The notes beneath the pieces were generated by a model, which did no database searches, was not told the DNA's origin, and saw nothing but the letters and a program-made list of their open reading frames with translations. This document shows positions 58,828-64,000 of a stretch of DNA of 64,000 nt, piece after piece; positions within the stretch are counted from its first letter, which is position 1, and every line of letters begins with the position of its first letter. Source of the DNA: Aestuariibius insulae. Its GTDB lineage: Bacteria; Pseudomonadota; Alphaproteobacteria; Rhodobacterales; Rhodobacteraceae. The translations under genes were made by a program, and so were the position numbers. Location: NCBI RefSeq assembly GCF_040783535.2, contig NZ_JBFONW020000003.1, positions 1-64,000 on the forward strand, read 5' to 3'.

Positions 58828-61800
58828 ATGGCACGCTGGATCACGTTTTGCGAAAGCCTCGCACTGGCCGCGCTGCTGCTGACGTCACCTGCGGCCGCCC
58901 AGGATGTGGGTGCCCCGCTGCTGATCGACGTGCCGGCCTCCTCTCCGAACGGGATTGCCCACGACTCCGCGCGTGACAGGCTTCTGGTCAGCGACACGGG
59001 CGGACGCCGGATCTTGCATGCGGAGGTGTCGGCTCTCGAGACCGGCGCGGCCAGTTGGCAGGATTTCGGGTTCGTTGCCGCAACGACCGATGCCGCGGCA
59101 CTGCTGGCGCCACAGGGACTCGCCGTCGATGCGAACGGCAACGTTTTCGTTGCCGATTCCGGTCGCGGGCGCGTCTATGCTTTCCGGCGGGACGCCACGG
59201 CCGACACCTATGCGCTGGATCCGAATTTTGCCTCTACGACGCTCACGAGCGTCGACGGCACTGCGATCATGCGACCGCGCGATGTTCATGTCGCGGATGA
59301 CGGCCGCATCTTCGCGACCGACAGCGGAAACGCGCGTATCATCGTTGCCGACGACATCGACGACATGAGTTGGTCGGTTTGGGGGTCGAGCCCCGACTGG
59401 GGCCATATCTACGGGATCGAAGTCGAACCAGACGGGTCCTTGCTTCTCGCGGCGCCCGAGCAGCACGGGGTCCGCGTCGTCTCAGGCGGGCCTGGCGCCG
59501 GGTCTCTGATCGGCCGCTACGGCACCGACCAGCGCGGCCTGCGCTACCCGCGCGGCGCCGCGCGGCTCGCGACCGGCGACATCCTCGTCGTAGACAGCTT
59601 CAATCACTGGCTCAACATCCTCGGTCCGGTCGGCCAACATCGCTTCGCGCTCGGGAGCGCGGCGCTGTTCCATACGCCCGCGGCGGCGGTGGTCGACGAC
59701 GACGATCGGATTTTCTCCATCGACTCCGGCTATGATCGCGTCGTCGCCTGGCTGGGCGGCGATGCCCCCTTCGACACCTATGTCCGCGACCACGGCTTCG
59801 ATGACGGAACGGAGCCTTCCGGCGATCCAGGCAGTTTAGCGCTGTCCTCGCCCGACATCGTCATCCGCCACGATCCCATCACCGATCTTGCATCAGTCAC
59901 CCCCGAGAGCTTCGCCTCGATCCCGTTCGAGCAACCGCGACACGATCGCAACAACTACGTCTATGCGCGCGTGTGGAACACCGGCCCGCTGCCCTCGTCC
60001 CCGGCACAGCTGCGTTTCTTCTGGGGTGACCCTAACGGTCCGCTGGACTTCCCGGACGACTGGGAGGTGGACGGATTCTTCAGGAGCTGGTCGAGCCCCG
60101 CGGTCAACCAGCCGGCCAACTGGCTGTCTCTGCCGTCCATCGACCCCATGAGTTCGATCCTCGTCGGGCCGATCGTCTTCCGACCCGCCGATCCCGACAG
60201 CTTGCCCGTGCCCGACGGGCGCGCCGATCTGTTCGCGCGGATCGTCAGCAACGACGACCCTAGCACCGGTGTAAGCGATCTCGACAGCGTCCGGCTGTCC
60301 AACAACGTGGCGCGTCGGGGCCTTCTGGTCACCAAAGCGCCGTTCCCGACCGGGCCGCAGGATACGCTGGTGGTGCTGGCCGACTTCTCGGCACTTCCCG
60401 GCCCCGCCGACCAGATCGAGGTCGAGCAGCGCATCGCCGAGGTGGGCGACTGGATCGACGAGGTCTCCTGCGGCACCGCGGAAATCAACCCTACCTTGCG
60501 CGGCCCGATATCGCTCGACCACGATCGCGCGCACTACGAAAGCGGCGACAAAACCATCCTTGTCGATCTGACGCTAGAGCTGATGGACAAGCTGCTGGAC
60601 ACCGACCCGACGGTGCTCGACGGACTCGATCCGGCCGATCCCGCCGACGATCTCGACCGGCTGGTAATCGTGCTCGACGATCCGAGCTTCACTGGCAATT
60701 ACGCCACGACCGGAAGCTTCCCTTTCGTCATCGACGGCGCGGTTCGGCGGTTCTCAGTCTCGATCCAGGGTCCGGACAACACGACGGAGCAATACGCCTA
60801 CGGGTTGTCGCATCAGTTCGGGCTCCTCGACCTGCTGGAGCATCCCGACGCTGATTTCGCGCGGCCCTATGCCGATGGCTGGGATGCGCTGGCCGAGCCT
60901 ATCAACGGAGTGCATCCGCTGGTCTGGAACAAGATGCATGCGGAATGGCCGACGACGGCGGATGTCGGCGTGGAATGGGTCCGTCGCCCCGAGAGCCCTG
61001 TCTCAAGCATCCAGGTGCCGCTCGCCTATCAGAGTGCCGCACCCGCAGAGAGCACCGCCGCGACCGCCTTCGGGTTAACCAGGGGTCTGACGACCTTCGA
61101 ATCCGAGACCCACAAGATCTGGGCCGAGGGCCGTTCGAACCTGCTGGGCGACGCGGATGCCGAACTGCCGATGAGCGGGGTCATCGTCTATAACGCGAAC
61201 GACCTGATCCGACAGGGACTGGGACCCGTCATCCTGCGAGATCAGGTACCCGGCACGGCGGACGACCTGACCGACGCCGCGATCCCGGTCGGTGGGTCGA
61301 TGACGATCCCGGGTACCGGCATATCGCTCAGCGTCGGGCCCGAAATCGCCGATCCGCCGGGCGTGATGCTGACTTACGATTACGACCCGCCCGTGACCGA
61401 CTACGATGTCGGCATGGTCCAGGGTGACCCGTCCTGGATGTCCCCTGCGATCTGGATCGACAACCAGTCCGACGGCTACGATGGCGAGGAGGGCCGGGTG
61501 CCTACACCGTCCGATGCTCCGGCCATCGAGGGCGAGGAAAACCGCGTCTACGTGCGGGTGGAAAATACTGGACCGGCAGACGCCTACGACGTCGAGGTCG
61601 CAGTCTATTTCTCATCGCCCTACCACACCGTCGATGGCGAAGGCGCGTTCGACTACTTCGCTTCAGTGATCATACCCGTGGTGCCCGCGGGAGGCTCCGC
61701 CGAGACCTTCGTCACATGGACTCCCCCGGCCGGCGAGGGCCCCCACCACTGCGCCCGGGTCGAACTGCGCCGCCTGCTCAACGACACGAACCCGGGCAAC

Positions 61801-64000
61801 GATACGGCCCAGCGCAACCTGCGGGTCGAGCAGAGCACGACGTCGAGCCCCTACACGCCGGTCTCGACCGACTTCACCGCGGCGAACGCGGGCGAGAAAG
61901 ACAAGCTGGTTTACTTCACGGCCGAAGGCATACCAGACACCTGGGAGTGGTCCTTTGATTCGGCGAAGGCCCTGATCCCGCCCAGCGTCACCCACGCGGG
62001 CCTCTTCACCGTGACGCCCGACGACGATGCGCCGGTCTGCACGACACAGACGATGCAGGTGCAGGGATGGCGCAAGAGCGGCAACACCCTGATCCGGCTC
62101 GGCGGGATGACAGTGGATGTCGATCTGAGGCGCACGCAAGGGCTGAAGTCTGACACCCGCGTCTCAGAGTGTCCAACGCGGAACGCCGAGGAAAACCAGG
62201 AACGCTACAGGGCCGCAAGCTGGGAGCCGAACGGCTACACCACCGATGACGTAAAGCGTGGCCTCCTGCCGCCTTGGATCAAATCACCGCGGATATGCCG
62301 GGTCGTGCAGACGTCCGGTTGCACCGATCCGGCGCAGCCGAACCAATCGATCACGATCCGATACACGAACGAAGACGGCTCGCCGGTCTACCGGCAGGTC
62401 CAGACGGATGCGAGCGGATGCTACGAGGACTTCTTCGTAACCGCCTCGGGTGGTGAATGGGAGATCGAGGCGACCTATCCCGGCACCGCCTGCGCGGGAA
62501 GCGCGGTCGATACGGGCCGGATCGAAGTCGATTTGCCGCGCAATAATAACCCGGATGGCGACGGGATATCCGACGGCAAGGAACAACAGGGCGACGTGGA
62601 CGGAGACGGCATCCCGAACCACCTAGACCCCGATTCCGACGGCGACGGCGCCCCGGACGGCCGCGACCGCGCGCCATACGATCCCGCCCCCGCCGACCGC
62701 GGCCTCGCCACCGCATCGGACAACCCGTCCTGGATATTCGAGCCGAACTATGGCCAGTCCCGCACGGGCACACATCTGGGACGTGGTCCCATCGTTGGCC
62801 TAATCGCCGAGGCCATCGACATGAAACTGAGGCTGCCTCTCCGCTCCGACCGGGACGGCAAACTTCGCGCCGTGGCCAACACGCTGGCCCCGCGGAATCT
62901 TAAGTCCCAGGTGCTCTCCTTCAAGCCCGATGCGGCCCCCGGTGCGGCACCCGTGGCTCTCTATCCGCTCGACCGCCGGCATCACTATATTAAGGCAGCG
63001 CCCGGCGTCTCCCGTCAGAATGTGCCGACCTACCGCGCAATGCGTTGGCAATCGCTCTGGTCCGGTATCGACTGGACGCTCGCCGAAGCGGAAGGCGGCT
63101 CTGGGCTCGGCTGGAGCTTTGCGATCAGGCCGGGCCACTCGCCTGAGAAGATCAGGTTTATCGTCGAGGGCGGGAAGCCAGAGGCCACCGGGGACGGCGG
63201 ACTGCTGATCGATACGGGGGGCGGTGTCGTCCGCCTCGCGCCGCTGCGCGCGGAAGCCACTTTGAATGGGCTGACGAAGGACATCGAAGTGAAGTTCGTA
63301 CCCGATGGGCCTGACGCCTTCGGTCTCGCCGTCGAGCGTGTCGACGAGAGAGCGGAGGTCGTGATCTGGACCCGGCTAGAGGTCGGCGATGCGGCCGCGC
63401 CGCAGCGGACGGGCGTCGCAACGGCGGTGGCGCGGTTGGTCGGAGGCGATCACGAGTGGATCTCGGACGTCACGGTCAGCGCCGACGGCACAACGGTGGT
63501 AGCCGGATCGACAGGCGACTTCGACTCTCGCATTCGACCCGGGCCAGTCTTGCTCGAATCAGACGGGTACATCCTGCGCGCGGACAAGGAACTTAAGGTC
63601 GAAAGCGTCACGTTCCTCGGCGGCCCGGATGCAGACGCGATCACCGCGCTGGCGACGGACCCGCTTAGTCGGATCGGTTTCGCGGGCTACGCCGCGTCGA
63701 GCGGTCTTCCCTTCGGCACGAGCCCCCGGTCTCCCGCAGGCGGGATCGACGGGATCGTCGGCCAGATGACTGCCGACGGCAGATCGCTGGTCGCGGGCGG
63801 CTACTTCGGTGGACGCGAGGATGACGTTCCGCTCGCACTGGATGTACAGGCCAGGCAGGGTGTTTCCGTTGCGGGCTGGACCCGGTCACCTGGGATGCTT
63901 GCGAACTTCTCTCCGACGCAGTTCGGCGGACACACCGACGCATTCGTCGCAGATTTCGGGAGCTTCGACGGCCCACTCGTGGCGGGCCGCTATATCGGCG
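58828..64000 (+). CDS. Giant secreted multidomain protein (partial; continues beyond the window)
   Basis: One frame without a stop from ATG 58828 (GAGGAG upstream) to the window end, at least 1,724 codons. Order by residue: signal peptide 1-24; NHL-like propeller about 30-310 (PQGLAVDANGNVFVADSGRG, PRDVHVADDGRIFATDSGNA); CARDB-like domain about 344-490; M6-peptidase-like domain about 505-710; second CARDB-like domain about 872-1010; thrombospondin-3-like Asp repeats 1242-1280 (DGDGIPNHLDPDSDGDG); DUF7948-like domain about 1305-1515 (VPTYRAMRWQSLWSGIDWTL, FAIRPGHSPEKIRFIVEGG); SBBP-type propeller repeats from about 1535. The layout indicates an extracellular, calcium-binding surface or adhesion protein. 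The M6-like site looks inactive (SHQFGLLDL, no HExxH). Export route is not visible here. Confidence 0.85.
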   Translation, partial: MARWITFCESLALAALLLTSPAAAQDVGAPLLIDVPASSPNGIAHDSARDRLLVSDTGGRRILHAEVSALETGAASWQDFGFVAATTDAAALLAPQGLAVDANGNVFVADSGRGRVYAFRRDATADTYALDPNFASTTLTSVDGTAIMRPRDVHVADDGRIFATDSGNARIIVADDIDDMSWSVWGSSPDWGHIYGIEVEPDGSLLLAAPEQHGVRVVSGGPGAGSLIGRYGTDQRGLRYPRGAARLATGDILVVDSFNHWLNILGPVGQHRFALGSAALFHTPAAAVVDDDDRIFSIDSGYDRVVAWLGGDAPFDTYVRDHGFDDGTEPSGDPGSLALSSPDIVIRHDPITDLASVTPESFASIPFEQPRHDRNNYVYARVWNTGPLPSSPAQLRFFWGDPNGPLDFPDDWEVDGFFRSWSSPAVNQPANWLSLPSIDPMSSILVGPIVFRPADPDSLPVPDGRADLFARIVSNDDPSTGVSDLDSVRLSNNVARRGLLVTKAPFPTGPQDTLVVLADFSALPGPADQIEVEQRIAEVGDWIDEVSCGTAEINPTLRGPISLDHDRAHYESGDKTILVDLTLELMDKLLDTDPTVLDGLDPADPADDLDRLVIVLDDPSFTGNYATTGSFPFVIDGAVRRFSVSIQGPDNTTEQYAYGLSHQFGLLDLLEHPDADFARPYADGWDALAEPINGVHPLVWNKMHAEWPTTADVGVEWVRRPESPVSSIQVPLAYQSAAPAESTAATAFGLTRGLTTFESETHKIWAEGRSNLLGDADAELPMSGVIVYNANDLIRQGLGPVILRDQVPGTADDLTDAAIPVGGSMTIPGTGISLSVGPEIADPPGVMLTYDYDPPVTDYDVGMVQGDPSWMSPAIWIDNQSDGYDGEEGRVPTPSDAPAIEGEENRVYVRVENTGPADAYDVEVAVYFSSPYHTVDGEGAFDYFASVIIPVVPAGGSAETFVTWTPPAGEGPHHCARVELRRLLNDTNPGNDTAQRNLRVEQSTTSSPYTPVSTDFTAANAGEKDKLVYFTAEGIPDTWEWSFDSAKALIPPSVTHAGLFTVTPDDDAPVCTTQTMQVQGWRKSGNTLIRLGGMTVDVDLRRTQGLKSDTRVSECPTRNAEENQERYRAASWEPNGYTTDDVKRGLLPPWIKSPRICRVVQTSGCTDPAQPNQSITIRYTNEDGSPVYRQVQTDASGCYEDFFVTASGGEWEIEATYPGTACAGSAVDTGRIEVDLPRNNNPDGDGISDGKEQQGDVDGDGIPNHLDPDSDGDGAPDGRDRAPYDPAPADRGLATASDNPSWIFEPNYGQSRTGTHLGRGPIVGLIAEAIDMKLRLPLRSDRDGKLRAVANTLAPRNLKSQVLSFKPDAAPGAAPVALYPLDRRHHYIKAAPGVSRQNVPTYRAMRWQSLWSGIDWTLAEAEGGSGLGWSFAIRPGHSPEKIRFIVEGGKPEATGDGGLLIDTGGGVVRLAPLRAEATLNGLTKDIEVKFVPDGPDAFGLAVERVDERAEVVIWTRLEVGDAAAPQRTGVATAVARLVGGDHEWISDVTVSADGTTVVAGSTGDFDSRIRPGPVLLESDGYILRADKELKVESVTFLGGPDADAITALATDPLSRIGFAGYAASSGLPFGTSPRSPAGGIDGIVGQMTADGRSLVAGGYFGGREDDVPLALDVQARQGVSVAGWTRSPGMLANFSPTQFGGHTDAFVADFGSFDGPLVAGRYIG

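Overview
The window looks like a chromosomal segment of an alphaproteobacterium of the order Rhodobacterales (Roseobacter/Rhodobacter type). The grounds are GC-rich sequence, the split histidine cluster with a DUF2147 gene, a single-chain pyruvate carboxylase, a DUF1127 protein, a division/cell-wall (dcw) cluster preceded by what looks like the UpsM leader RNA known from Rhodobacter, and a dispersed intergenic repeat at several gene ends. No species is assigned.

Left part (1-14,110). Histidine genes hisB, hisH and hisA read leftward, interleaved with DUF2147 and DUF302 genes. A compact unusual locus follows at 3,964-9,061: a leaderless S8 (subtilisin-type) peptidase, a convergent vanadium-haloperoxidase/PAP2-type protein that begins with eleven Gly-Val-Asn triplets, and a divergent SARP-like winged-helix regulator with TPRs. 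Then come tRNA-Gly(GCC), an acyltransferase and pyruvate carboxylase.

Middle (14,262-30,256). A CPBP membrane protease, a small P-loop kinase and a maltose-type ABC transporter (malE, malF, malG leftward, malK divergent) are followed by an FMN-dependent 2-hydroxy-acid dehydrogenase, an SDR enzyme, a second P-loop kinase, an acetyltransferase, UvrD/PcrA helicase, an L,D-transpeptidase-like protein, a divergent LysE exporter/Lrp pair, a GNAT enzyme, a DUF1127 protein and the Mrp/ApbC iron-sulfur carrier.

dcw cluster (about 30,600-42,400). A UpsM-like RNA, mraZ, rsmH, ftsL, ftsI, murE, murF, mraY and murD read rightward as one tightly packed unit. The murE-murF gap is almost wholly made of three perfect 22-bp palindromes. 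The usual continuation (ftsW, murG, murC...) is absent: the cluster stops at murD beside a roughly 97-bp element that also occurs near 9.3 kb. A D-Ala-D-Ala carboxypeptidase and a SPOR-domain lipoprotein follow on the other strand.

Accessory part (42,594-64,000). tRNA-Ser(UGA) marks the border. To its right lie a decayed serine recombinase with DUF2924 and DUF3489 partners, a gene-poor stretch, and a catabolic cluster: M81 (MlrC-like) hydrolase, complete oligopeptide-type ABC transporter, RpiR regulator and FAD oxidase. The ATPase pair of a second transporter follows; one of them has lost its Walker A half where it is joined head-to-head to an Asp-rich secreted-type protein that also lacks its N-terminus. 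The window ends inside a secreted multidomain protein of at least 1,724 codons: signal peptide, NHL-like propeller, degenerate M6-peptidase-like domain, CARDB-like domains, thrombospondin-3-like calcium repeats, a DUF7948-like domain and SBBP repeats.
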